Source of the DNA: Aquabacterium sp. A3 | Lineage (GTDB): Bacteria; Pseudomonadota; Gammaproteobacteria; Burkholderiales; Burkholderiaceae_C | Length of the DNA stretch: 64,000 nt | Reading direction: 5' to 3' | Assembly: GCF_038069945.1 (NCBI RefSeq) | Contig: NZ_JBBPEV010000002.1 | Span: forward strand, 399,369-463,368 | In this document: positions 55,657-64,000 of the stretch, piece by piece | Numbering within the stretch: position 1 is the stretch's first letter | How the letters are laid out: each line of letters begins with the position of its first letter | Notes under the pieces: model-generated | The model's input: the letters and a program-made list of their open reading frames with translations, nothing else | Told to the model about the DNA's origin: nothing | Databases searched by the model: none | Position numbers and translations under genes: made by a program

Positions 55657-55671
55657 CGATCATAATTCTCA
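55657..55671. promoter_or_regulatory. Fur-box-like site between fbpC and fbpB
   Basis: Minus-strand TGAGAATTATGATCG matches the 7-1-7 Fur pattern TGATAATNATTATCA at 11 of 14 positions. It fills the 46-bp gap between the divergent fbpC and fbpB starts and could control both. Confidence 0.6.
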
Positions 55672-55677
55672 ATCATC

Positions 55678-57381
55678 ATGGTTGCTGCATTGCCTTCTGT
55701 TGCCCAATTTTTCTCGTCGCCCTTTGGGGCGCGGCGGCTGTCATGGATGGCCGTGCTGGCCATGGGCGTGGGCGCCGCGGTGCTCTTGCCCATCTTGGCG
55801 GTGGTGGGGCAGTTGTTCCTGGAGGGCACCAGCGACACCTGGGCCCACCTGGCCTCCACGGTGCTGCCGGAGTACCTGTGGTCCACCTTGTGGTTGTGTC
55901 TGGGCGTGGCCTTGGGCACGGCGAGCATGGGGGTGGGGGCCGCCTGGCTGGTCACCCGGCATGATTTTCCGGGCCGGGCCGCGATGGAGTGGGCCCTGGT
56001 GCTGCCGCTGGCCGTGCCGGCCTACGTGATGGCCTACACCTACACCGACCTGCTGCAGTTCGTGGGGCCGGTGCAAACCGCGCTGCGCGAGGCCTTCGGG
56101 TGGCGGCGGGGCGATTACTGGTTTCCGGATGTGCGCTCGCTGGGTGGGGCGGTGCTGTTGTTTTCGTTCGTGCTGTACCCCTATGTGTACATGCTGGCCC
56201 GCACGGCGTTTCTGGAGCGCGCCGGCGGCATGCTGGAGGTGGGGCGCTCGCTGGGGCTGGGCCCCTGGGGCAGCTTCTGGCGGGTGTCGCTGCCGCTGGC
56301 GCGGCCGGCCATCGCGGGCGGCGTGGCCCTGGCGCTGATGGAAACCCTGGCCGACTTTGGTGCCGTGTCTTACTTTGGGGTGCAAACCTTCACCACCGGC
56401 ATCTACCGGGCGTGGTTTTCGCTGGGCGATCGGGTGGCGGCGGCCCAGTTGGCGTCGGCCTTGTTGGGTTTTGTGCTGTTGGTGCTGATGTTTGAGCGCC
56501 TGTCGCGCGGGCGCGCGCGGTTTCATGACACCACCTTGCGCCGTTCGGCCTTCATGGCCAGGCGCCTGCCCTTGGGGCCCGGGGTGTTGGCGCTGGTGGC
56601 CTGCCTGATTCCCTTGACGCTGGGTTTTCTCTTGCCGGCCGGGGTGCTGCTGCACATGGCCCTCACCGAGGGCGATGCCCAGTTCGGATCGCGTTTCATC
56701 GAGCTGGGGCGCAACAGCGTGCTGGTGTCGGGCCTGACGGCGTTTTTTGCCGTGTTGCTGGCGGTGCTGCTGGCCTATGCCGCGCGGCTCAATCCGGGCT
56801 GGTTGGTGCGCCTCATGCACCGGGTGGGCGGCCTGGGCTATGCCTTGCCTGGCACCGTGATCGCGGTCGGGGTGCTGATCCCGGTCACGCGGGTGGACCA
56901 GGTGATCACCGGCTGGCTGGAAACCTCGGTGGGCTGGCAGGGGGGGCTGGTGCTCACGGGGGGCATCGCCGGCCTGGTGTACGCCTGTGTGGTGCGTTTT
57001 CTGACCCCGGCGGTGCAGTCCATCGACGCCGGTCTGGCCAAGGTCACGCCCAACATGGACCACGCCGCCCGCAGCCTGGGCCTGAATGCCGGGCAGACCT
57101 TGCGCCGTGTGCACGTGCCTTTGTTGCGCGGCAGCGTGCTCACAGCGGCGCTGCTGGTGTTCATCGACACCATGAAAGAGCTGCCCGCCACCTTGGTGAT
57201 GAGGCCATTCAACTTCGACACCCTGGCCACCCAGGCCTATGTGCTGGCGTCTGACGAGCGGCTGGCCGAGGCGTCCACCGCCGCGCTGGCCATCGTGGTG
57301 GTGGGCTTGCTGCCGCTGGTGGTGATCAGCCGGCAGATTGCCCGAAGCCGGCGCTCGTCGGCCGGCTCGGGCAGCACCTGA
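55678..57381 (+). CDS. fbpB: ferric iron ABC transporter permease
   Basis: 567-residue permease with about twelve membrane helices in two duplicated BPD_transp_1 halves. Each half has an EAA-type loop (RSLGLGPWGSFWRVSLPLA and RSLGLNAGQTLRRVHVPLL) that contacts the ATPase. The fused two-domain form is typical of FbpB/SfuB/HitB. It is divergent from fbpC and convergent with fbpA. Confidence 0.92.
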   Translation: MVAALPSVAQFFSSPFGARRLSWMAVLAMGVGAAVLLPILAVVGQLFLEGTSDTWAHLASTVLPEYLWSTLWLCLGVALGTASMGVGAAWLVTRHDFPGRAAMEWALVLPLAVPAYVMAYTYTDLLQFVGPVQTALREAFGWRRGDYWFPDVRSLGGAVLLFSFVLYPYVYMLARTAFLERAGGMLEVGRSLGLGPWGSFWRVSLPLARPAIAGGVALALMETLADFGAVSYFGVQTFTTGIYRAWFSLGDRVAAAQLASALLGFVLLVLMFERLSRGRARFHDTTLRRSAFMARRLPLGPGVLALVACLIPLTLGFLLPAGVLLHMALTEGDAQFGSRFIELGRNSVLVSGLTAFFAVLLAVLLAYAARLNPGWLVRLMHRVGGLGYALPGTVIAVGVLIPVTRVDQVITGWLETSVGWQGGLVLTGGIAGLVYACVVRFLTPAVQSIDAGLAKVTPNMDHAARSLGLNAGQTLRRVHVPLLRGSVLTAALLVFIDTMKELPATLVMRPFNFDTLATQAYVLASDERLAEASTAALAIVVVGLLPLVVISRQIARSRRSSAGSGST

Positions 57382-57382
57382 A

Positions 57383-57409
57383 GCGCCTGAGGCGCCTGAG
57401 GCGCCTGGC
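57383..57409. repeat. three tandem 9-bp repeats between fbpB and fbpA
   Basis: GCGCCTGAG, GCGCCTGAG, GCGCCTGGC in the 28-bp gap between convergent genes. Each unit contains part of the palindrome GGCGCC, so the region can fold, but it lacks a T tract for a classic terminator. Confidence 0.7.
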
Positions 57410-58447
57410 TCAGCGCCAGCCGGCGCGGTCGAACACGCGCTGGGCCTGGGCCGCGTTCTTGGCCAGTTCGCCCACGTTGAGCGTGTCGGGCTTGAAGCTG
57501 CCCATGGCCTTCAAGGCAGGGTTGTCCACCTTCACGCTGGGCACGGCCGGCCACTCGTTGTTGCCATTGGCAAAGTAGCCCTGGGCCTGGTCGCTGGCCA
57601 GGTACTCCATGAACTTGATGGCCGCTTCGCGGTTGGGCGCCGTCTTGATGATGCCGGCGCCAGAGACGTTGATGTGCGTGCCCCAGGTGGCCTGGTTGGG
57701 CCACACGATGCCCAGTGACTCCACCACCTTGCGGTCTTCGGGCTTGGTGGAGCGCATCAGCCGGGCCAGGTAGTAGCTGTTGGAGATGGTCACGCCACAC
57801 TCGCCGGCGGCCACGGCGCGCAACTGGTCGGTGTCGCCACCCTTGGGTGCGCGCGCAAAGTTCTGCACCAGGCCACGGGCCCAGGCTTCCGCCTGCTGCG
57901 GGCCTTCGTGCGAGATCACGGCCGCCCCCAGCGACAGGTTGTAGGGGTGGGCGCCCGAGCGCACGCACACCTGGTCTTTCAGGCGCGGGTTGGCCAGGTC
58001 GCCGTAGGTTTGCACCCATTCGGCCTTCACGTCGCGCTTGTTGTAGGCGATCACCCGGGCGCGGGTCGAAAACGCAATCCAGTTCGGGGTGCGCAGGTTG
58101 GCCGGGATGCGTTGCTCCAGCACCTTCGATGCAATGGGCTGGAAGATGCCTGCCTGGTCGGCCATTTCAAGGCGCGCGGCGTCCACGGTGATGAGGATGT
58201 CGGCCGGCGAGCGGGCGCCCTCATTCTTGATGCGCTCCAGCAACTCGTCTTCTTTGCCGTCCAGGCGGTTGATCTTGATGCCGGTCTGCTTGGTGAAGTT
58301 CTCGTACAAGGCCTCATCCGTCTGGTAGTGGCGGGCCGAGTAAATGTTCAGCACCTTGTCATCGGCGTGGGCGGCGCCCAGCGTGGCGGCCTGGGCGGCC
58401 AGTGCAATCAGGGTCAGGGAGGTCCAGCGGGTCAGTGAGCGTGCCAT
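57410..58447 (-). CDS. fbpA: ferric iron periplasmic binding protein
   Basis: 345-residue binding protein of the FbpA/FutA type. A signal peptide (about 1-28, ending AHA) precedes VLNIYSARHYQTDEALYENF, the typical family start. The iron-ligand tyrosine pair lies in ISNSYYLARLMRS. It delivers Fe3+ to FbpB. The start at 58447 gives a full signal peptide. Upstream lie an inverted repeat and an FNR-like site. Confidence 0.92.
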   Translation of the reverse strand: MARSLTRWTSLTLIALAAQAATLGAAHADDKVLNIYSARHYQTDEALYENFTKQTGIKINRLDGKEDELLERIKNEGARSPADILITVDAARLEMADQAGIFQPIASKVLEQRIPANLRTPNWIAFSTRARVIAYNKRDVKAEWVQTYGDLANPRLKDQVCVRSGAHPYNLSLGAAVISHEGPQQAEAWARGLVQNFARAPKGGDTDQLRAVAAGECGVTISNSYYLARLMRSTKPEDRKVVESLGIVWPNQATWGTHINVSGAGIIKTAPNREAAIKFMEYLASDQAQGYFANGNNEWPAVPSVKVDNPALKAMGSFKPDTLNVGELAKNAAQAQRVFDRAGWR

Positions 58448-58526
58448 GCATCGTCCTTGCGTGTCGGTGTGGTCCATGAGGCCGCCCCGGCGTGTGGGCC
58501 GGAGCGACCGGGCGCAAGCGTACACG

Positions 58527-58549
58527 ATAACAAGAACGATTATTGTTAC
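58527..58549. promoter_or_regulatory. inverted repeat upstream of fbpA, possible Fur target
   Basis: ATAACAA (58527-58533) and TTGTTAC (58543-58549), six of seven pairs matching, 9-bp spacer GAACGATTA. AT-rich and about 80-100 bp before fbpA. It matches the Fur consensus only partly. Confidence 0.35.
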
Positions 58550-58567
58550 CCCTGATGTAGATCAGGG
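58550..58567. promoter_or_regulatory. FNR-like palindrome at the desaturase end
   Basis: CCCTGAT-GTAG-ATCAGGG, a perfect 7-bp inverted repeat with TGAT-N4-ATCA at its core, the FNR/Anr half-site arrangement. It also spans the desaturase stop codon, so it could instead be a 3' hairpin of that gene. Confidence 0.4.
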
Positions 58568-59665
58568 CATTGCGGCACCGGCTGGGGCCGGGTGGTGATG
58601 AAAACGGTTGGCCCGGACAAAGGTGCCGAAGTCATTGAAGCGCACGCCCATTTCGCGCATCACCTGATGGGCGATGCCGGCGTTCCACTGGCGGATGTAG
58701 AAGGGCTCTTTCACGGCGAAGTGGTGGATGGCATGGGTGCTGCCAAAGTTGAAGCAAAACAGCTGCATCGGCCACAACCACCAGGGGTTGAGCACCTGGC
58801 ATTGCTGCATCACGTTGCGGGCTTCCACGTCGCCGTAGTAGTGCATGTTGGAGCTGATGAAGTGCAGGCAGAAGGTGCGCAGCAGGCAGGGCAGGGCATA
58901 GACCACCCCGAAGATGTCCAGCCCGGCCATGAGCTGGGGCATCCACTGCGGCCAGTCGATGTCCACGCCCAGCAGCGGTGCGGCCCATTGCACGGCGTGC
59001 AACACCACCCACGAATGGAAGGCCAGGTAATACAGGTTGCCGATCGGCCAATAGGCACGGGCTTGCACCCGGCCCATGCGCAGGGCCTCGGCCTTCGAGG
59101 CTGGCTGCTGGGCCTTGATGTAGGCGCGCGTGGCCCCGATCATCTCGACGGGACGCAGGATGACGGCCAGCATGTTGTCGCCCGTCATCAGCAGGCGGCG
59201 CAGGCCCCAGCGCACGCCGTTGGTGATGCCGCGCTCTTCCAGATCCGACTTGGTGCCCGAGAACTTGTGGTGGTGCAGGTGCAGGTTGCGGCGCACAAAG
59301 GGGCTCACCGTGCTGGCGCGGGCCAGCCAGCCCAGCAGCAGCATCAGGTTGTTGGCCCAGGGCCGGTCGCGGAAGTACATGTGGTGGATGAGGTCGTGCT
59401 CCAGCTCGTGGATGAACGAGGCAAAGATGGCCGTGACCGGCACGCACACCCACCAGGGGATGACACCCTCGACATACAGCCAGCCGCTGCCGACCATGCC
59501 CAGCAGCGACGCCACCAGGATGGTGACGCCGATGGTGTTCTGATGGCGCAGCCAGGGGTGGCGCGCACGCAGCGCGATGCCCGCATCGAGCACCACCTTG
59601 CGGATGTGTTCGGCTTTCTGGGCATCGGTCATGCGCGCAGGCGCAGGCTTGCGGTTTTTGCTCAT
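58562..59665 (-). CDS. fatty acid desaturase
   Basis: 367-residue integral-membrane di-iron enzyme. The three histidine boxes are present: HELEHDLIHH, HLHHH and HAIHH. Hydrophobic segments at about 45-90 and 205-270 span the membrane. It probably inserts a double bond into acyl chains or oxidises a related lipid; the exact substrate is not clear. GAGGAG precedes the ATG at 59665. The AraC-type regulator gene lies just upstream on the same strand. Confidence 0.9.
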   Translation of the reverse strand: MSKNRKPAPARMTDAQKAEHIRKVVLDAGIALRARHPWLRHQNTIGVTILVASLLGMVGSGWLYVEGVIPWWVCVPVTAIFASFIHELEHDLIHHMYFRDRPWANNLMLLLGWLARASTVSPFVRRNLHLHHHKFSGTKSDLEERGITNGVRWGLRRLLMTGDNMLAVILRPVEMIGATRAYIKAQQPASKAEALRMGRVQARAYWPIGNLYYLAFHSWVVLHAVQWAAPLLGVDIDWPQWMPQLMAGLDIFGVVYALPCLLRTFCLHFISSNMHYYGDVEARNVMQQCQVLNPWWLWPMQLFCFNFGSTHAIHHFAVKEPFYIRQWNAGIAHQVMREMGVRFNDFGTFVRANRFHHHPAPAGAAMP

Positions 59666-59757
59666 GGGTCTCCTCGGATCTGATGTCCGTCAACGATGGA
59701 CGACAGATTACCGAGGCCGGCCCCCACCGCGTGAGGGGCAATCGGGCCGAATACTTG

Positions 59758-60816
59758 TCATTTTGGGCCAGGCTGGCGCAGGTGTCGGGCTCGCCAGTCG
59801 CGTGGCGAATCACCCGTCCACTTGGCGAAGGCGCGCGCAAAATTGGCCGGATCGGCGTATCCAACGGCCTCGGCCACCTGCGCGATGGGCAAGGCCGGGT
59901 TGCCCAGCAGCTTCATGGCGTCGCGCTGCCGCACCTGGTCCAGCAGGCGCTGGTACGAGGTGCCCTCGGCCTGCAGGCGTCGTTTCAGCGTGCGCTCCGA
60001 CAGGTGCAAGGCCTGCGCCATGTCGGTCACTTCCGGGTAGCGCTGCTCACGGCACACCAGCAACGCCAGCACCTGGGTGGTGGTGCTGTGGTCTTGTGCC
60101 TGTCGGGCCAGCTCTTGCTCCAGGCGCTCGATGGCCAGTTGCACGCTGACCGGGTCGGCCGTGGCGATGGGCTCGTCGAGCATGCGGGCAGGAAACCGGA
60201 TCTGGACGGGATCGCCCGGCTGGCCCTGCCCGAACCGAAAGGGTGGGATGCGTGTCTGGTAGCGCGCGTAGGCCAGCGGTTCGCTGTGGGGCACCCAGAT
60301 TTCGCTGAGCCAGCCTTGTCGTTCGGGGTCGCTGTCCAGCACCTTGGCAAACAGGCTGCACAACTCCACGGCCACCAGGTCCATGATGAAGTGGCGACGG
60401 GGCCCGAAGGGAATGGTTTCCTGCAGCGCCACCACCACCTGATCGCCCTGCACCGACAGGCTGCTGCGAAACACCGGTACCCGCGCCTGGAAATACCGCT
60501 CTGCAAAAGCGATGGCTTCGCGCAGCGTGCCGCAGCTGATCAGGCCAAAGCCCACGAACCCGTGCTTGGTCACCTGGCTGCGCAACCCCAGCTCGTAGGC
60601 CAGCCCATGGTCGCCATCCAGGGTGATCGCCTTGTTCAGCAAAGTGGCGTACTGCCAGGCGTCGATCAGTCCCTTGGTGTCTTGCAGCTGCGTCAGGCTG
60701 AGCTGGCTGTCGGCCAGCAAGACCTCGGCGGCGTGTCCCCGCTCTTGCATCAGCTTGAGCAGTGACAGGCCGTACGTGGCTGGAATCTGCAGGCGCAGGG
60801 CCGAGCGGTGGGGCAT
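59758..60816 (-). CDS. AraC family transcriptional regulator
   Basis: 352-residue regulator. The N-terminal 200 residues form the AraC_binding-2/arabinose-operon-regulator-like domain found in OruR and similar proteins (YGLSLLKLMQERG, FGLISCGTLREAIAFAERYF), and the C-terminal AraC DNA-binding domain spans about 250-345 (MAQALHLSERTLKRRLQAEGTSY, then VGYADPANFARAFAKWTG). It lies 92 bp upstream of the desaturase gene in the same direction and may control it. It is divergent from the chemoreceptor gene. Confidence 0.9.
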   Translation of the reverse strand: MPHRSALRLQIPATYGLSLLKLMQERGHAAEVLLADSQLSLTQLQDTKGLIDAWQYATLLNKAITLDGDHGLAYELGLRSQVTKHGFVGFGLISCGTLREAIAFAERYFQARVPVFRSSLSVQGDQVVVALQETIPFGPRRHFIMDLVAVELCSLFAKVLDSDPERQGWLSEIWVPHSEPLAYARYQTRIPPFRFGQGQPGDPVQIRFPARMLDEPIATADPVSVQLAIERLEQELARQAQDHSTTTQVLALLVCREQRYPEVTDMAQALHLSERTLKRRLQAEGTSYQRLLDQVRQRDAMKLLGNPALPIAQVAEAVGYADPANFARAFAKWTGDSPRDWRARHLRQPGPK

Positions 60817-60847
60817 GCGGTGTCGCGTGGGGGGGCAGGGGCAGGGC

Positions 60848-60875
60848 TACAGATTGTCGTCGGTTTGACCGATAA
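60848..60875 (+). promoter_or_regulatory. sigma-28 (FliA)-type promoter of chemoreceptor gene
   Basis: TACAGATT (60848-60855) and ACCGATAA (60868-60875), 12-nt spacer, match the FliA pattern TAAAGTTT / GCCGATAA at 6/8 and 7/8. An overlapping inverted repeat (CGGTT and AACCG around TGACCGAT) is also present. The leader would be about 60 nt. Confidence 0.6.
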
Positions 60876-60944
60876 CCGGACGAGAGTGCGTTTGCCCTCT
60901 GTACTACTTCGTCGTTGTGTGGCCCCGGGGGCCCTGGAGACATC

Positions 60945-62483
60945 ATGTCGTCATTGCGAGTTTCTGTGCGTTTGTCCCTCAGTTTTGCCGCGCTTGGCTT
61001 GCTGCTGCTGATGGTGATGGGGTTGGCCATCCAGCGCATGGTGGTCATGCAGCAGGCGTCCACCGACTTGGCCGAGAACTGGTTGCCCAGCGTCGAGCTG
61101 GTCAACAAGATGAACACCTTGACCAGTGACTTCCGCATTTCGGAATTCCGTCATGTCGTCAGCACCACAGACGCCGACATGGCGCGCGCCGAGCAAGAAA
61201 TGGCCGACATCGCCAAGCGCCTGGCCAGCGATGAGGCGCAATACGTCAAGCTCATCAGCAGCCCGCAGGAGCGGGCGCTGTACGACCAGTTTGCCAGCAC
61301 CTGGAAGCGCTACATGGACCTGCACGAGCGCATGATCACCGCCTCCAGACAGAACCAGAATGAAGAGGCCCGCGCCTTGCTGGATGGTGAGTCGCGCACG
61401 GCGTTTCTGGCGGCCTCTGACACCCTGATGGCCTTGGTCACGCTCAATCATGAGGGGGGTGATGCGGCTGGCCAGCACGCCCATGCGGCCTACCAGTCGG
61501 CACTGTGGGTGATGGGCGTGGCCGGCGTGGCGGCCCTGGTGCTGGCCCTGGTGCTGTCGGTCGGCTTGACCCGCTCCATCACCGCGCCCTTGCGTGAAGC
61601 CGTGACCCTGGCCGAGCAAGTGGCCGCAGGTGACTTGAGCGTGCGCCTGGATGCGCGCCGTGGCGATGAGTTCGGCGACCTCTTGCGGGCCATGAGCCGC
61701 ATGGCCGGCAGCCTGTCCGAGCTGGTGAGCAAGGTGCGCAGCAGCAGCGATTCCATCGCCACGGGCGCCTCGCAGATCGCCAGCGGCAATGCCGATCTCA
61801 GCCAGCGCACCGAAGAGCAGGCCTCGGCCTTGCAGCAAACCGCCTCCACCATGGAAGAGCTGGGCTCGACCGTGCGCCTCAATGCCGAGAACGCCCAGCA
61901 CGCCGACCAACTGGCCAAGAATGCCTCCGACGTGGCCTCTCTGGGCGGCGAGGTGGTGGCCCAGGTGGTGGGCACCATGAAGGACATCCACGAGTCCAGC
62001 CGCAAGATCGCCGACATCATCGCCGTCATCGACGGCATTGCCTTCCAGACCAACATCCTGGCCTTGAACGCCGCGGTGGAGGCCGCGCGCGCGGGCGAAC
62101 AAGGGCGCGGTTTTGCCGTGGTGGCCGGCGAGGTGCGCACCCTGGCACAACGCAGCGCCGAGGCGGCCAAAGAGATCAAGGCCCTGATCACCGCGAGCGT
62201 CGAGCGGGTGGAGGCGGGCACCGCCCTGGCCGACCGCGCGGGCAGCACCATGGACGACGTCGTGGGCGCCATCCGCCGCGTCACCGACATCATGGGCGAG
62301 ATCGCCTCATCGAGCGCCGAGCAAAGCTCTGGCGTATCGCAGGTGGGCGATGCCGTCTCGCAGATGGACCAGGTCACCCAGCAAAACGCCGCCCTGGTGG
62401 AAGAAAGCGCGGCGGCCGCGGCCAGCCTGCGCAATCAGGCCCAGGCCCTGGTGGGCGCCGTCAGCGTGTTCAAGACCACCTGA
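60945..62483 (+). CDS. methyl-accepting chemotaxis protein
   Basis: 512-residue transducer. One membrane helix (about 8-35), a periplasmic four-helix-bundle sensor (about 36-185), a second helix (about 187-210), HAMP, and a long cytoplasmic coiled coil with the highly conserved tip ([20 protein letters not shown] and [19 protein letters not shown]). No C-terminal NWETF-like CheR/CheB tether is present. GGAGA lies before the ATG at 60945. It is preceded by a FliA-type promoter, and its 3' end overlaps lrgB by 14 bp. Confidence 0.95.
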   Translation: MSSLRVSVRLSLSFAALGLLLLMVMGLAIQRMVVMQQASTDLAENWLPSVELVNKMNTLTSDFRISEFRHVVSTTDADMARAEQEMADIAKRLASDEAQYVKLISSPQERALYDQFASTWKRYMDLHERMITASRQNQNEEARALLDGESRTAFLAASDTLMALVTLNHEGGDAAGQHAHAAYQSALWVMGVAGVAALVLALVLSVGLTRSITAPLREAVTLAEQVAAGDLSVRLDARRGDEFGDLLRAMSRMAGSLSELVSKVRSSSDSIATGASQIASGNADLSQRTEEQASALQQTASTMEELGSTVRLNAENAQHADQLAKNASDVASLGGEVVAQVVGTMKDIHESSRKIADIIAVIDGIAFQTNILALNAAVEAARAGEQGRGFAVVAGEVRTLAQRSAEAAKEIKALITASVERVEAGTALADRAGSTMDDVVGAIRRVTDIMGEIASSSAEQSSGVSQVGDAVSQMDQVTQQNAALVEESAAAAASLRNQAQALVGAVSVFKTT

Positions 62484-63186
62484 GCAGCATCCAGGCCAGC
62501 GCCGGTGCGAGCAGCACCAGCGCGATGCCTGAGAAGATCATCGTCAGGCTGGAGACGGCGCCTTCCTGGGCGCCGATCTGCCAGGCCTTGGCCGTGCCCA
62601 CCCCATGGGTGGCCGCGCCAAAAGCCGAGCCCACGGCCACGCTGTGTCGCACCTTCAGCCACAGCAGCCAGCCCTGACCCACCAGCATCCCGAACACGCC
62701 CGTCACCAGCACGCACATCACGGCCAGTTCGGGCTCGACGCCCAGCGTGGTGGCCACCGGCATGGCAAACGGTGAGGACACCGATCGAGGCAGGATGCTG
62801 CGCATCACCTCGTCGGGCAGGCTCAGCACCCAGGCCAGCCCCCATGAGCTGCCCACCCCCAAGACCACGCCGGTCAGCACCCCCGCCGCCAGCGTGATGG
62901 GGTAGCGCCTGATCAAGCCACGCTGCTGGTAGATCGGGAAGGCGAAAGCCACCGTGGCCGGCCCCAGCATCCACGTGAGCCACCGCGTGTGCAGCGCATA
63001 CACCTCATATGGTGTGGAGGTGAGCAGCAGCGCCGCAATCAGCACCGTGGGTGTCAGGATGATGGGCGACAGCCACAGGCGCGGAACGCGCTGATGCAGG
63101 CGGCGGGCGCCATAAAACAGCAACAGCGTCAGGGCCAGCCAGCCCAGCGCCTGGGCCTGCACCAGTGCCGACGTTTCCAGGCTCAT
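62470..63186 (-). CDS. lrgB: LrgB family membrane protein
   Basis: 238-residue membrane protein with multiple hydrophobic segments. The LrgB/CidB signature is clear ([24 protein letters not shown] shown as [13 protein letters not shown] and [12 protein letters not shown]). Members work with LrgA/CidA holin-like proteins in control of murein hydrolases and in metabolite export such as pyruvate. The ATG overlaps the lrgA stop by 4 nt (63183-63186). Confidence 0.93.
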   Translation of the reverse strand: MSLETSALVQAQALGWLALTLLLFYGARRLHQRVPRLWLSPIILTPTVLIAALLLTSTPYEVYALHTRWLTWMLGPATVAFAFPIYQQRGLIRRYPITLAAGVLTGVVLGVGSSWGLAWVLSLPDEVMRSILPRSVSSPFAMPVATTLGVEPELAVMCVLVTGVFGMLVGQGWLLWLKVRHSVAVGSAFGAATHGVGTAKAWQIGAQEGAVSSLTMIFSGIALVLLAPALAWMLLRWS

Positions 63187-63632
63187 GGGGTGGGCCTTTC
63201 GGTGCTGGCGGCACCTCGGGCCCGGTGAGGCAGGCCATCTTCCCAACGCGTCACGCGCTCCACCACCCAGCCCACGCCCCCCATCACGAACAGGGTGCCC
63301 AGGCCCACGGCCAGGGCCAGCTTCAGCCCCAGCCAGCCAAACAGCTCTTCGTGGCGAACCAGCGCCATCAGTGGCGGAATGAAAAACAGCAACATGTCGC
63401 CCAGCAACCAGCGCGCACCTCGCTCGATGTGGCGCGTGGGCAGCCAGCCCAGCAAGAGCACCGTGGTCAAGGCCAGCAGGCCCACCACACTGCTGGGCAC
63501 GGGCCAGCCAAAGCGCCGCACCAGCACATCGGCGGCCGCCCACAGCCCCACAAAACCCAGCACCTGCACCAGCCATTGGGCGCGTTGTGCCCAGCGTTGG
63601 CGGTCGGTCAGGGGTTCAGATACAGATGACAT
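63183..63632 (-). CDS. lrgA: LrgA/CidA family holin-like protein
   Basis: 149-residue membrane protein with four hydrophobic segments. LrgA features: LVRRFGWPVPSSVVGLLAL and GDMLLFFIPPLMALVRH. It is the partner of LrgB, coupled by the 4-nt overlap. The polar N-terminal 15 residues and C-terminal tail face the cytosol by the positive-inside rule. Confidence 0.92.
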   Translation of the reverse strand: MSSVSEPLTDRQRWAQRAQWLVQVLGFVGLWAAADVLVRRFGWPVPSSVVGLLALTTVLLLGWLPTRHIERGARWLLGDMLLFFIPPLMALVRHEELFGWLGLKLALAVGLGTLFVMGGVGWVVERVTRWEDGLPHRARGAASTERPTP

Positions 63633-63692
63633 CAGGCGGGCATGAACAAACTCAGGCCGACATCATGCCGCAAGCCGGCTCAGCCCCCGCAT

Positions 63693-64000
63693 TCAGGCGC
63701 TTTGCTGCAGCCCCGTGTCATCGGCAGGCTGCCCGAACCTGGTGATGCCCAGCGCCTGCTCGCTGTACTGCCACAGCTGGGCTGCCAGGGCACGGTTGCG
63801 ACTGGCCGGGCTGCTGTAGTCCAGCTTGCCACGCGCCCAATAGCCACCACTCTCGCGCAGGCCGGGCGCCGTGACCAACTGGATCTGCGTGCGGGCCCCC
63901 GCCGCCTCCGAGATCAGGCCAGGCCGGATCAGGGTGTTGAACAGGCTGGGCGTGTCGCGCCAGATCTCGGTGTTCACCGGGCCGGGGTGGAAGGCGTTGA
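63693..64000 (-). CDS. short-chain dehydrogenase/reductase, C-terminal part
   Basis: The 3' end of a gene that continues beyond the window. The visible part begins inside the HPGPVNTE loop that follows the active-site helix of short-chain dehydrogenases, then GARTQIQLVTAPGL and SGGYWARGKLDYSSP, as in retinol-dehydrogenase-like SDR proteins of bacteria. The catalytic Tyr-Lys and the cofactor site lie outside. Substrate unknown. Confidence 0.85.
   Translation of the reverse strand, partial: NAFHPGPVNTEIWRDTPSLFNTLIRPGLISEAAGARTQIQLVTAPGLRESGGYWARGKLDYSSPASRNRALAAQLWQYSEQALGITRFGQPADDTGLQQSA

Overview
The window is GC-rich, densely coding chromosomal DNA. Its gene content and order (rplU-rpmA-obgE-proB, then rppH/proS/transglycosylase, and hemA-prfA-prmC with grxD-ubiX) fit a betaproteobacterium of the order Burkholderiales, probably Comamonadaceae or a close relative. 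That placement is inferred from gene order and protein style; no rRNA gene is present to test it. I found no convincing tRNA, rRNA, insertion sequence, integrase or CRISPR array. The content is mostly core genome, not an island.

Layout. 0-4.4 kb: an unrecognised protein coupled to a DUF3297 protein, a small Lys/Ala/Pro-tailed protein, a Kef-type antiporter and a patatin phospholipase. 4.4-12.3 kb: a fused APH-like/P-loop kinase, a TetR regulator, a giant DUF748 envelope protein, a 99-residue flagellar-rod-like protein, DNA polymerase IV, a 2Fe-2S ferredoxin and DUF1653. 12.3-19.5 kb: an exported protein, a CapD/FlaA1-type nucleotide-sugar epimerase/dehydratase, a MASE1-CHASE hybrid histidine kinase, and a CtpA-type protease coupled to MoeB. 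20.4-23.6 kb: a LOG-family protein, arginase and a second patatin. 23.6-31.4 kb: rplU, rpmA, obgE (with an unusual lysine-rich tail), proB, a solute-binding protein, rppH, proS and a lytic transglycosylase. 31.4-37.1 kb, all on the minus strand: hemA-prfA-prmC, an outer-membrane protein, grxD, ubiX and a cytochrome c. 37.1-40.6 kb: a small membrane protein, queE, queD, bioA and bioD. 40.6-49 kb: an orphan solute-binding protein divergent from a second hybrid kinase, an FMN oxidoreductase, a Bax-inhibitor-1 protein, an HPF-like protein, NhaR and bioF. 49-54.5 kb: a degenerate HD-GYP protein, miaB, a TetR/MpaB divergent pair and murU. 54.5-64 kb: an fbp-type ferric iron ABC system with Fur-like sites, a fatty acid desaturase, an AraC regulator, a chemoreceptor with a sigma-28-type promoter, lrgAB, and the end of a short-chain dehydrogenase.

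How the genes work together. Translation and tetrapyrrole supply are grouped (hemA with release factor 1 and its methyltransferase; L21/L27 with the ribosome-assembly GTPase Obg). Queuosine and biotin genes sit side by side, but bioF lies 7 kb away. Many adjacent genes overlap by 4 nt start-to-stop, and several convergent pairs overlap tail to tail by 14-67 bp, so the sequence is very compact. The features I would look at first are the shared pentapeptide Lys/Ala/Pro tails on ObgE and a small unrelated protein, the QueD lacking its usual catalytic Cys and Glu, the permease-less solute-binding protein facing a hybrid kinase across a palindrome, the orphan mini flagellar-rod protein, and a degenerate HD-GYP protein.
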